Shown here one piece after another: positions 36,480-47,483 of a DNA stretch of 64,000 nt. The first letter of the stretch is position 1, and each line of letters starts with the position of its first letter. The stretch spans positions 25,458,137 to 25,522,136 of the forward strand of contig NC_063450.1 of assembly GCF_020379485.1 (NCBI RefSeq), in the 5' to 3' direction. The position numbers and the translations under genes were made by a program. The stretch is from Brassica napus (taxonomy: Eukaryota > Streptophyta > Magnoliopsida > Brassicales > Brassicaceae). The notes under the pieces are model-generated. The model was not told the DNA's origin, did not search any database, and saw only the letters and a program-made list of their open reading frames with translations.

Positions 36480-36990
36480 AATTTTGCCATCCACGAACTT
36501 ATTTTATCTACGTTTTATGTAGCCACAGATCTAAATATATTCTTATTTAGCAACAAATTTACTTAAAATCTATAGACTTAATAAGATTTCTACAGACTTG
36601 TTATAACAAATCTGTCACGTTTGGCCATAAATTTATTAAATATTGACAGATTTAATTTATTTGGCCGCATATTTACTTTATGTTAACAGATTTAGAAGGA
36701 TTTGATAGAGTTGTTTTTCTTTAACCAAAGATTTACTTGTTTTTGACAGATTTAATTTCGATTTGACAGATTTATTATTCTTTAGCCACAAATTTATTTA
36801 ATTTTGACAGACTTAGTTAAGATTTGGTAGATTTATTTATTCTTTGACCACCGATTTATTAGAATTTGACAGATTTAGATAGAATTTGACAGATTTAGTT
36901 ATTATTTGACCACAGATTTGTTACAGTTCCACAGATTTGTTTAAACTTAAGCCACAAATTTATTTATGATTTGCCCACAGATTTTTATTA
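36480..36990. repeat. Degenerate tandem array of GACAGATTTA and CCACAAATTTAT words
   Basis: More than ten variants of TTTGACAGATTTA alternate with variants of GGCCACAAATTTATT at irregular 25-60 bp spacing over about 500 bp. Divergence between units is high, so the array is old. No coding frame passes through it. Confidence 0.75.
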
Positions 36991-37550
36991 ATTCCTCCTA
37001 ACCGAGTTATTACAAACCAGATTAAACCATTTAATTCTGAAATTATTTCATATACTAGTAATTTAACTTGATTTAAACCGAAATGTTTCAAACCAACCAT
37101 AATTTGAATCAAAAGCATGTAAACCAAAATTATTTAATTAAACTAAACCAAAATTATTTAATTAAACTAAACTAAACCAAACTTAATTTAAACAAAACAA
37201 AGAGAAAAGCCCTTATCTACAAATCACTCTTATACGTGATTACCTTATTCGACCTTAATGGCGTTTTCAGACGTTTATTTTCTTCCTTCTTTTTTCATGG
37301 CACAAATAAAAATTGTTCGTGGTCATTGGATGAGCATGATGTGCGTATGTTCTTATGGTGTTATTAATAAGTCTCTATTTAAATTTGCAGGTGATGTGTT
37401 GTTCTTACCATTCTTCCTTAGTAGACAAGAAAATAGCAACGATTAATCCAAAGAAGTGTTCAAAGCTTCAGCCTGTTTAAGTGAGGAAGTAATAGACCAA
37501 GATGAAGAATGGAGTAATCATTGAAAATACATTTCTAGCTCTTTGGAGAA
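36991..37550. other. Intergenic with possible gene debris
   Basis: AAACCAAAATTATTTAATTA-type repeats at 37120-37190 precede a short exon-like stretch (37258-37446) with an AG acceptor-like TTTGCAG at about 37389. I cannot assign it. Copia-B inserted just to its right, so debris of a lost host gene on both sides of that element is conceivable. Confidence 0.35.
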
Positions 37551-37555
37551 AAAAC

Positions 37556-37849
37556 TCAGATCTCTTAGAAACACAAAGAGTTATAAGAACAACTTTTCTT
37601 ATTAGCTTTAGAAACTACTCAAAACTAAAGCTCTCAATATATTTCTCTCAGATCATATGGAACACCTCTCCATTAGACCTATATTTATATGAAAGACAAT
37701 TCCCTTTAACATGTGGGATATGGAAAACACAAATCTAACCTAAATAGAAACTTCATTTTCCTATTTATAGGTTTCTTTATTGTGTTTATCTTAACATATT
37801 AAACATCTAATAATATGTTAAGTTTCCACAAGCTTGGAATTATCCAACA
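37556..37849 (-). repeat. Copia-B 3' LTR (294 bp)
   Basis: Plus-strand left copy, from TCAGATCTCTTAGAAAC to TTATCCAACA. It is bordered by AAAAC on the left and the CCCCCTT polypurine complement on the right. Confidence 0.93.
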
Positions 37850-37858
37850 TTCACCCCC

Positions 37859-40800
37859 TTAATTCCAACTTGAATTAGGGAGATCAATTTCTTGAACTCC
37901 GATTAAGCTCTTCATTTGCTTGAACATAATCCTTGCTAATGGCTTGGTAAGGATGTCAGCCTTCTGCTCAACACCCGACACATGCTCCACTTCGACATGC
38001 CCGTTCTCCACACATTCACGAATGAAGTGATACTTCTTGAGTACATGCTTACTCCTTCCATGGAAAACTGGATTCTTGGTTAGAGCAATGGCTGATTTGT
38101 TGTCGATCCTAAGCTTGACTCTCTCGCCTTCTTTGCTTAGTATCTCACTCAACAATTCCTTGATCCATATAGCTTGCTTCGCTGCTTCTGTTGCTGCCAT
38201 GAATTCTGCTTCGCATGATGACAATGCAACCGTCTGCTGCTTCTGCGACGTCCAAGTAATCAGTGATGAACCGTAGTAGAATGCATGTCCTGACGTGCTC
38301 CTCCCGTCATCGAGATCAATGTTGTGACTGCAGTCACTATAACCAACGACACTCCTTGACCCATCTCTCTTGAAGAACAGACCGTAGTTTGTTGTTCCTT
38401 TCACATATCGCAATATGTGTTTGATGGCTTGTCCGTGAGAGTCTCTCGGATTGTGCATGTATCGGCTAAGAACACCTACTGCGTAACACAGGTCGGGTCT
38501 TGTGTGAAGCAGATACCTCAAACATCCTATGATTCTTCTGAACTCGGTAGCATCTATCTTTTGCTCATCTTCAGCTTTTGAGATCTTCAAATTCGCCTCC
38601 ATTGGAATTTGAGTTGCGTTACACGCTTCCATCTTTGTGTCACGCAGGATTCCTTGAGCATACCTCTCTTGTTTTATTCTGATTCCGTCTGCTCCTTGAA
38701 TCACCTCTATGCCAAGGTAGTACGTTAGCTTACCTGGATCTGACATCTCGAACTTCTTAGACATCTCCTCCTTGAATTGCCTAATCACCTTAAGTGAAGT
38801 TCCTGTCACAAATAGATCATCAACGTAGATGGCAATGATCAAGACGTCTCCTCCTTCAGTCTTGCAGTACACTGATGGTTCCTTCGTGCACTTCTCAAAT
38901 CTCATCTCCTTGAGAACCTGATCAAGTTTCACACTCCATGCTCTGGGTGCCTGGCGTAACACATGCAACGTCTTGTGTAACACACAAACTCGATCCTCTT
39001 CTCCTTTCTTCTCAGAACCAGTTGGTCTATCTACAAGCTCCCATATCTTGTTTCTTGTGATAGACTCCAACTCGTCTTCCATAGCTTCAACCCAATCTTC
39101 TTCACAAGATAAGTTGAACTCATCTGAGGCAATCTCTCCTCCTCTATCGGTGCATCCTAGATTGAACACATCTGAGGCAACCTCTCCTCCTCTATCGGTG
39201 CAACCTAGATTGAACATAGTTGAGGCAAGCTCTCCTCCTCTATCGGTGTGAGATCTTTTGAACCGATAGAATGCCTCATGATTATCTGCTGTCGTTGGTG
39301 GTGCGGTTTGTCCACTCAAATCTCCAAGCAATAATCTTAATGGCTTTGATGTACGAACCATGGCCTTAGTCAGGAGTGAGTCTCTGGTTTGCTTCCCTAC
39401 GAGACATGTGTCACACACGCCTTCTTCGTGTGTTACACTCGGGAATGAGTGTCTCGTTTGCTTCCCTGCGAGACATGTGTCACACATGCCTTCTTCGTGT
39501 GTTACACTCTGCATTCCTACGACCATCTCCTTCCTTACCATGTTGTTCATCACTCCATAGCATATATGTCCTTGTCGAGCATGCCACCTCAATGTAGCAT
39601 CTACGTCCCTGACATGTAAACACTCCGGGTAGCTTATCTCTATAGGGGTCTTGTAGAGACGGTTTGGAGATCTTGTCACACAAACTAGCAACCTTCCATG
39701 CTAATCTGTGAGCGTTAAGTAGACATCTTTCATGTTAACCTCACATCCGTTTTCTGTTGCTTGCCCAAGACTCAATATATTGTGCTTCAGATCGGGTATG
39801 TAGTATATGTCCTTGAGTGCCTTCTTCTCTCCAGTCTTGCACAAAAAGGTAACCACACCCTTTCCTATAATGTCAACACATGATCCATCACCAAACTTCA
39901 CCTTCCCTTTGGTGTTGAGATTCAAACTCGAAAAGAACTCCTTGTTCCCTGTCATGTGATTGCTCGCTCCATTATCCAAATACCAGACACTTGCACTGCC
40001 TTTGTCGATATCAAGATTCTTTGGAACCACCTTATTTTCGTTCAAAAACACCACCTCGTGTATATAGAGTGCATCAGCCTCTTCTGTCTCATTTAGGTTG
40101 GTTTCTTGATTCTTCTCTGTCTTTTCGGGACAGACAGTTGCGTAGTGACCAGGCTTGTCACATCTCCAACATATCAGCTTTGAACGATTCTTCTTCGGGT
40201 TGTTATCTTCGGTGTGTGACGCACGGTTTTGGTTGTGTGACCTACCTCGACCTCTGCCTCTACCGTTCCGTCCTCTTCCTCTACCACGGGAATTCTCATA
40301 GCCCCTCTGACTATGCTCTTCATTGTTCGAAAACATCAGTTTCCCTTGGTCTTCTTTCTGAGTTTCCTCTCCTACACGCTCCTCGTACGCCTTAAGCCTT
40401 CCAACTATGTCTTCAAACCCCGTCGAGTTGAGATCTAGGACTTGCTCAAGTGATGCTACGATCTGGATATACTTGTGTCTTGGAAGACCCTTCAAGAACT
40501 TCTTGACCATCTTGGATTCTTCTATGTTTTCTCCCAACGAGGTTGCTTTGGATGATAGGCCCGATATCTTCCCCGCGAAGTCATCGACCGTATCTCCATC
40601 ATCCATCTTCAACCTATCAAACTCCGTCATCAACGTCTGTAGTCTCGCCTCCCTTACACGATCAGCTCCTAGGTGTCGCGACTTGATGGCATTCCAGATC
40701 TCTTTTGATGCGGTTTGTTCTCCCACCTGGAGAATCAAAGTCTCTGGAACAGATTGAAACAAAAGAGCTATCGCAACATCGTTCTTCTTTTGATCATCTG

Positions 40801-40954
40801 AACCGGGTTCGATTGTGTCCCACACTTCATGAACACGTAGTAGAACCTTCATCCTCATCGACCAAACTGTGTAGTTTGTCGGTGACAACATCGGACATTG
40901 GATGGATGTAGATCCAAAGTCCTTCGTGCGTGGAGCCCTAGTCACGTCAGCCAT
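37859..40954 (-). pseudogene. Copia-B gag-pol, one in-frame stop and internal deletion
   Basis: Gag begins at 40954 (MADVTRAPRTKDFGSTS). It has a UBN2-type region, an Arg/Gly-rich stretch, a CCHC knuckle (CWRCDKPGHYATVC) and the protease motif WYLDNGASNHM, in which Asn replaces the usual Ser beside the catalytic Asp. A TAG at 39701-39703 interrupts the single frame, which then stays open to 37859. After the stop come GAG-pre-integrase remnants (WHARQGHICYG), two copies of a 23-residue CDTCL-GKQTR block, three copies of a 16-residue TDRGGE block derived from integrase, then reverse transcriptase from about QAPRAW onward with YVDDL, and RNase H (SSCEAEF, ADILTKPL). The Asp motifs of the integrase core are not all present, so the copy cannot integrate by itself. 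Confidence 0.88.
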
Positions 40955-41047
40955 CTTGCCGTCGCGATCTCTTATTCACAAGCACCAGGATCTTAAGCTA
41001 CAACTTAAGCTTAGATCGAGTCTCCAACCTGAGGCTCTGATACCAAT

Positions 41048-41341
41048 TCAGATCTCTTAGAAACACAAAGAGTTATAAGAACAACTTTTCTTATTAGCTT
41101 TAGAAACTACTCAAAACTAAAGCTCTCAATATGTTTCACTTAGATCATATGGAACACCTCTCCATTAGACCTATATTTATATGAAAGACAATTCTCTTTA
41201 ACATGTGGGATATGGAAAACACAAATCTAACCTAAATAGAAACTTCCTTTTCCTATTTATAGGTTTTCTTATTGTGTTTATCTTAACATATTAAACATCT
41301 AATAATATGTTAAGTTTCCACAAGCTTGGAATTATCCAACA
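41048..41341 (-). repeat. Copia-B 5' LTR (294 bp)
   Basis: Same length and ends as the other LTR. It is preceded on the plus strand by the complement of the tRNA-Met primer site (CTCTGATACCAA) and followed by the AAAAC duplication. Confidence 0.93.
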
Positions 41342-41346
41342 AAAAC

Positions 41347-42230
41347 AACCAAAACCCGAAACACATCGATTAAAAGCAAGGTTGTGTTATCATTCAACAC
41401 ATCTTTTCAAGTTCCCGATTGTATAAGAACACAAAAACCACACCCGGCGGTTATAAGAACACAACAAACGATAACCACACCCAGCGGCTACATAACTCGT
41501 CATCTGCATTTTTATGGTAAAACAGAGTTGAAAATGCATCAAAGTACATACAAACCGGAATGTCGGTAGATACGCCTTTCTTTACTACCTCCATAGACTG
41601 AACTTTTAAAAAGTAGACTCCTTGTCAACTTTACTCTCAAACTGCAAGAGAGTCTTCTGCATTTCCTTGTTTGGTCCTGGTCCTGGTCCTGTTTCCATTT
41701 TATATGGAATTTCCGCTTTCTAACTAGGATTCTCCCAATTCGTCGAGAATCGCCGGTGAATCCCATGAACCCTAATTTCTTTTTTTTTTTTTTTGTAAAA
41801 ACTGTGTTTTTATCGTGATTTTAATAGGTATTTTTAATTGTATACCAAAATTAATATAATGGCATTGTAGTAATAATTATCAACTATTATGGTTATTTCG
41901 TCTTTATGCTACCCTTCTAACATGAATCGATGAAAGGAAGTTAATCTAGTAATTACGTAATAAATAAGAGTTAGTCTGAGTAATTTTCTCTTTTTTGTTT
42001 GGTCATTAGTTTAAATGAAAAAGCAAAGCAAAATAAACACTCCTCATATAAGGTAACTAGTACAAAACGGCAGTTCTTGTTGTTAACAAATGGAATAGAT
42101 AATATTTTCACTTAAGATATTTCAAAACAATTTATTATATTTCAATGCAGCTTTGTATGAAAATAAAAAATAACTAATAAAAATATATATAAGGATCACC
42201 AATAATAATTTTTTTTTGACTCTTTGTTAG
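41347..42230. other. Intergenic, no gene confirmed
   Basis: A 75-codon minus frame (41539-41766) contains a QDQDQDQ stretch but no recognised domain. A T-run at about 41781-41797 and AT-rich DNA follow. The last 40 bp before 42231 look like an intron 3' end (TTTTTTTTGACTC...TTAG) equivalent to the one preceding VTT exon 4 at 51504. Confidence 0.4.
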
Positions 42231-42764
42231 ATAGCTGCTAGTGTTGCTTTTCTGATTGATAGATAGTTTGCTAGAGAGCGTATCCTTAAGTTAGTTGAAG
42301 GCAACAAGAAGTTCCTCTGTGTTACAGACCAGGTGATGGAAAAAGCTGGAAAGTATGTGGATACTTCCTCATTGAAGTAAGAATGTTGTTTTTTTTCATT
42401 TCCATATCTTTGTATGGCTAAATTAGTTTAATTCTTCTGTGATTTAACCACATGTTTTTTTGCTTATTTAGGATATATTTCACAATGATTTAAGGAATCC
42501 CTCGGCGACATATTACAGCAAACCTGTATTAAATTGGCTATGGAACTCAGAAGATGAAGCACTTAAAAAATGGGAAGGCATTATAACCGGAGAACTACAT
42601 CAAAAGCAGATAACGGTTCTAGGAGTAAGGAAAGCCATGGATTTACCAATGTACTAAATACCACTCATGTTGCTGCTTTTTTTTCTTCTGCAGCTGGTGC
42701 GTATAAGAACCATGACTACAGCAGTAACACGTTATGTGATCTCGAACTGACTATACTGAGATGA
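42231..42764 (+). pseudogene. Chimeric pseudogene: VTT-gene exon 4 piece fused to SRD2/SNAPc-like exons
   Basis: 42231-42317 matches the first 87 nt of VTT exon 4 (51504-51590) almost base for base, plus its intron acceptor. It has lesions: the ATG is ATA and a TAG interrupts near 42262. At GTTCCTC the match stops abruptly and a different gene begins (CVTDQVMEKAGKY). Across an intron (donor GTAAG near 42377) this continues into [35 protein letters not shown] and [12 protein letters not shown], then a further exon after a TTCTGCAG acceptor near 42692. The second part resembles the snRNA-activating complex subunit SRD2/SNAPc50 family as I remember it. A small frameshift and stops make it non-coding. 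Two unrelated genes joined with introns kept implies DNA-level capture. Confidence 0.7.
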
Positions 42765-43174
42765 TGCTAATGCATGATTTTTTCTAGGATTCCCTCACAG
42801 AATTATATAGTCATATGTGACAGGTTAAAAATATTCCGTTTCCATTCCGTCAAAGAATTTAAAACATTGTGGTTTCAGAGGTGAGATTAACTCTGGTGAG
42901 ATTAACTCTGGTGAATTCCAGTGTTTTGATACTATGATGGTTTTATGATTTCATATGTATCGAGGCTGGAAGCTAATCTTTTGTCCGTGTTCAACTTTTT
43001 CCCAGACCGAAACTAATTCCACTCCCTATTGCACGTTCTCGATCGAAACTAAATAAGATAACTGAACCTGCTTCATAGATAATTTAATAGCCACCCAAAA
43101 ATAAAACATCTACATAATTAATCAGAGGTGAGAGAACGAAAATGATATGTTCTCTGGTCTGGAATAATCACAAA

Positions 43175-43530
43175 TCTTATATATTAAAACATAAATCACA
43201 ATCTTGATTCATGTATGATTTTTTTAAAAATGGATCTAATGGACTTATTCCTATAAAGTCATGTTATATTTAATCTCTAATCTTATCATTTAAATTTTGG
43301 GTCTACCAGAAATTTTTATTGGGCTATAGATAGTATAAATTAAATAGATATATCTTATATATTAAAACAGAAGTCACAACCTTGATTCATGTATGATTTT
43401 TTTAAAAATGGACCTAATGGACTTATTCCTATATAGCCATGTTACATTTAATCTCTAATCTTATCATTTAAATTTTGAGCATACCAGAAATTTTTATTAG
43501 GCTATAGATAGTATAAATTAAATAGATATA
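43175..43530. repeat. 178-bp tandem duplication of the Helitron 5' end
   Basis: TCTTATATATTAAAAC and the sequence after it, including GATTCATGTATGATTTTTTT, occur at 43175 and again at 43353 with a few substitutions. This is two Helitron 5' termini head to tail. Confidence 0.85.
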
Positions 43531-44093
43531 ATTTAATGTTGTAATACTATACCTCCATATGTTAAATATTTGTTGATGTTAACTTTTAAAATTACAAATA
43601 TTTTTTTTTGAATAACAAAAATCACATTATCTAACAATGATTAATATTTACTACCTTAAACCAATGAAAACAAATTTTAAACTATATAGTTTATTTTAAA
43701 AATTAAACAAAAACTAAATGATTAATTATTTACTCGATCATATAAATCTATGAAGCAAAAAGTTTAATTTTTTAAAAAATTTCTAAATTTGTGAAATGTT
43801 ACAATATCTTTGAATATGACAATAAAACAATATTTTACTAATCTTTATATATATAGTTACGATTTTAATAATGAAATAAAATCGAAAAATTAATATATAG
43901 AAGAAGATACAAATACATGTAAAAGTTTGAAACAATCTATTTAATGAAAAATATACCGTAAACTTATTATGTTTTAAAAATTGATAGACACATATATATT
44001 ATAATATATACCAATTTAGAATTGAAAACAAAATATTTATATAAAAATAAATGAAAACAAAAATCTGCGCGGTTGCGCGGGTCGAGATGTAGT
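43175..44093 (+). mobile_element. Non-autonomous Helitron-like element
   Basis: It begins TCTTATATATTAAAAC after an A, as Brassicaceae Helitrons do. It ends with a GC-rich hairpin (CTGCGCGGTTGCGCGGG, about 44065-44081) followed by GATGTAGT (to 44093). The 3' tetranucleotide and the following base (G) deviate from CTRRT|T, so the end is mutated or off by a few bases. The 5' end is duplicated in tandem. AT-rich interior without Rep/helicase coding. Confidence 0.6.
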
Positions 44094-44882
44094 GGTTCTT
44101 AAATAAGAAAACAATAAAAACAAAGTCTTTCTACGATATAAGTTTTCATAATATTAAAAATCGATCACAAACTACTTAATTGAGCAGATTAGGACAAGAG
44201 AGGGTAATTTACTAAGCAAGGGTTCATTCATACACAAACAACGTTGAGACTTGAGAGAGAACAACTACTGAAAATTTCTCAAACAAGACAAAGCATACAC
44301 GTTCTAAAAACATGTCAATTTAGTTAGCTCTGAAGCATAAAGCGCAAACAGTGTAGTAAATGTCTAAATTACTCACCACATAAATAATCTCATTAAAAGA
44401 ACACATGAGACTATCCTAGGAGCAGTACCTATACACATGGCAGACCCTGTGAGAGGACTATATAGCTACTGCAAACAGATCAAAATAACATCCTCATAAA
44501 CATAGAAATAAGATCATGAGTGAGCATACCAAACCATATACCATCCCACCACATAGATAAACATTGAACCAGATAAAACATGTACGTTACGAGAAAACAA
44601 TACACAACAATAACATAAATTAGAAATCAAACAACACCCTGAGTGAATACCACTAATTAATAATGACATTAATGATAGAAAAGTTAAATGTGATTGATTT
44701 CTAGTAGATAGTCTAAGACGAAATATCACACGTGAACGAAATCATGAATTTCTATTTAATAGTATAAAACTAGATTATATTTTTTTTGTGATTATACCAG
44801 GGAACTGCAAGGGGTAAGTTTATGTTGTTCTTATTCAACATCTTTCTGCTCAAAACATTTTCTTAACGTTCAACATATCTAG
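44094..44882. other. Intergenic, no gene recognised
   Basis: AT-rich DNA. Near the end a possible exon border (AAGGGGTAAG, about 44810) precedes the orphan exon at 44883. Confidence 0.4.
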
Positions 44883-45020
44883 AGTGGGGCCTTTGTTTCA
44901 TTGCATCATATACTTGCTTTGTCGTCTAAACGCAAATCTGCTGTGGTTGAAAAAACCCTTGCTCTACTTTCTGCAGGCGTTGCAGTAGAGCATTTACAAG
45001 TTAGAAAGTTTATTAATTAA
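44883..45020 (+). pseudogene. Orphan exon-like fragment of an unidentified host gene
   Basis: After an AG acceptor at 44881-44882 a 45-codon frame (SGAFVSLHHILALSSKRKSA, ending VRKFIN) runs to a TAA at 45018-45020. Composition and helix-like pattern look like real protein. By position, between the GH9 and VTT genes, it could be what is left of the AT1G22860 or AT1G22870 counterpart, but I could not match it from memory. No start codon; broken gene. Confidence 0.35.
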
Positions 45021-45399
45021 AATTAAACGATACATGTGCTTGCTGTTAAGAGCTGATATTCTCAAGTGCAGTGTAGTCGGTACCCGCTCTAGACTACAGT
45101 AGTAGACTCAGTAGAATGACAGAGTGATAACTTCACGCGCGCGTGTCACCTCAAAACCACACTTGACACAACTACACAAGGAACACAAAGTTGTTATCAC
45201 ATACTGTCGATTCCACATTCCTTCATGTTGCACAACCGTCAAATATGTCATAAGTTTAAAAAAGAGCACGTGGCATCAATCCATCGCCTCACTGAATATG
45301 CCAATATTTACTCTTCCTTGTAAACGAGCACCAGACAAATAAATCGCAGCGGTTTGAGGATAAATATGTCAATTACGGTAAACTTGCAGCGGAGGGAAA
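45021..45399. other. Intergenic, upstream of an orphan promoter-like region
   Basis: Contains ACGTG words (for example GAGCACGTGGCATC at about 45267) and GCGCGCGTGTCA at 45137. No coding recognised. Confidence 0.4.
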
Positions 45400-45660
45400 A
45401 CACTCACGTGACATGCACAGGCATATCAGGCTCACACGTCCACACACTCCCTCTCTATCCTATAAATAAACCTCTTTTTTCTTTTCTTCTTTTGTCCTTC
45501 TTCCTCTTCCCGCAAAACCTCTCTGCAGAGAAAAAGTGAGAAAAACAAAATTGTTCATATGTTTCTCTCTTCCAACGAGTTCATTTTCACTGTATCAGAT
45601 TTACATTTTTCGTTACTGATTTTTGATTTTACAGGGAGATCGAAGTGAAGAGGAAGTTCA
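45400..45660 (+). promoter_or_regulatory. Orphan promoter and 5' UTR-like segment
   Basis: G-box-like CTCACGTGACATGC (about 45409) and a TATAAATA box (45461-45468) precede a pyrimidine-rich leader (CTTCTTTTGTCCTTCTTCC), a probable leader intron donor (AAAGTGAGAAA near 45535) and a TTTTACAG acceptor (about 45634). The following short frame decays within 60 codons into AT-rich DNA. This looks like the front end of a host gene whose body has been lost. Confidence 0.4.
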
Positions 45661-45839
45661 TCGTGGTTGTAAGCTTTTTCTCTGTGTATTTAAATTTAAT
45701 GAACCCAAACAAATGAAAATTAGAAGTCGATTGTTTGTGGTTTTTTATTTAGCTTTTGGTTTTTGTTTCTACAAACAATCAACCTCAGAGTTTTTACGAC
45801 AAAAACGAATTTTGATTTTTTTTTTGTAGAATGTACAAC

Positions 45840-46194
45840 ATTTTAATTAATTAATAATTAATAAATATTATTTTCATAAAGATAAATTATTAGAAATTTT
45901 TTGTACATTAGCTATCATTTAAGAAATAATGTGAAATAATTTACTTGTGTTTAATATCTATAAAATAAATTTATATATAAATACTATTAATTAATTTTAT
46001 AACTTATTTCTTAATTTCTATAAATAAAATAATTGAATAATTTTAATAATTATTATTCACTTTAAAAATATCATTTGTTTTATTAATATAATATATTTTA
46101 TTAATCATGAAAAAATAAAAATAGCCATTAAACTTTAAGAAAATAAAAAATAATTTATATAAGAAAATTTATAATTAGTTTCAAAATTTCAAGT
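45840..46194. other. AT-rich intergenic, no gene recognised
   Basis: Almost entirely A and T, with no structure recognised apart from homopolymer-like tracts. Confidence 0.5.
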
Positions 46195-46500
46195 GGCGCC
46201 TAATTTCAAAATCCAAAAAAATTAATCCCGAAAGAAACAACTTGTACCTCAATGAGTATCCGAATGTCCATACTTAACTGATTCTGCAAATAAATTAAAA
46301 AGAAAACTCTTTCTATATATTTGGCAAAAATAAGAAAAATAGAAAGAAATTTTTATTTAGTAAAATAGTTATATGAAGTGAAACATTAAGTGACAATAAA
46401 TGTAATTATTTTTAATTGTTTCGATTTAAATTATTATTTTGTTCACATAAACTATGTCTTTGAATTATGTGTTTGGCTATGTAATTTTTCACCAATTGGA
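46195..46500 (+). repeat. Diverged copy of the VTT-gene upstream segment (pair with 50205-50485)
   Basis: Shares, in the same order, ATTAAGTGACAATAAAT, TTTGAATTATG and TTTGGCTA words and the intervening sequence with 50205-50485, at perhaps 75-80% identity by eye. The two copies are direct repeats on either side of the Helitron at 46794-49992. Confidence 0.65.
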
Positions 46501-47483
46501 AATAAGACAAAAGAAAGTTTTAGTAAAACAGATTAAACCAAACTATTAACCATATGCAAAACTCGGCTATCTTATTTTTTTTTATAATTGCAGAAAGTTA
46601 ATATTGATTAAATAATAAATAAAAAATTTGCATTATTACTTTTATGGTATATTATAATTAATGATTTGATGTATTGATACGGTAAATATAATTAATGATG
46701 TGATGTATTGTTAAATTAATATAATTAATGAAATTACTAAAATAACACTATACTTATATTTTTAAACATTAATATTTGTGTTTTATATTTTAGACTAGGA
46801 TCGGTCCGCCCTGCGGACGGGATACATATTCGATAATAACTGAAATAGTTTGAGTAAATAATTATTTTAATTTTTATTAGTTAAAAATATGAATAGTAGT
46901 TAATTTCTGTACTTGTTTTTCTTTTCTTTTTGAAGTCTAAATAAACTATGTTATTTTGATAATTAGTTTTTTTTTTCTTGGGGTGGCATTACATCAGTTC
47001 TTGTTGGGATTTCATCCTATTGTACTGTAATAAATTACATAATAACTTGTGTAGTGCATTTTATATTTATTGTAACTGATTATTTTTATATATAAGTCAA
47101 ATATACACAACGGGTCCTTATAAACAAATAAACTACTGCTTTGAAATGTTAAATGATAGGTAGTTATTTGATGACAACTAATTAGAATAGATCGTTGAAA
47201 CAAATGTAACACTAACTTGTATAAAAAGTGTTCTTCTCAACATGTTTAAACTATTAGGCCACAGACATTCGGATGAACCTAGACAGAAATCACGAAATCA
47301 TATAATAAAAATCCTTTAAGTACGGAAATGGACTGACGGACAAAAACACATAATACAAAAATTGTAAACATCGAAATACTTCAAACTAAGAACGATGTCT
47401 GAAACCAACTCAGAACATCCACAAAGGTGAAATAAAAAGTAAATGGCCAAAACATAGATTAGCAGTATCATTGATACTTTAAC

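Larger units (their letters stand above)
37551..41346 (-). mobile_element. Copia-B, compact Ty1/Copia element with deleted integrase
   Basis: Two 294-bp LTRs (37556-37849 and 41048-41341) are flanked by a perfect 5-bp duplication AAAAC (37551-37555, 41342-41346). On the minus strand: 5' LTR, tRNA-Met primer site TTGGTATCAGAG just inside it, gag-pol (40954 down to 37859), polypurine tract AAGGGGGTG next to the 3' LTR. I count 7 differences between the LTRs (about 2.4%), so the insertion is under about a million years old at usual plant rates. LTR termini read TG...GA instead of TG...CA. At 3.8 kb it is shorter than a full Copia because much of integrase and the front of reverse transcriptase are missing. 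Confidence 0.95.

Noticed and set aside
41539..41766. 75-codon minus frame with QDQDQDQ
   Set aside because: The pattern comes from a GGTCCT hexamer repeat. No recognisable domain and no supporting exons.
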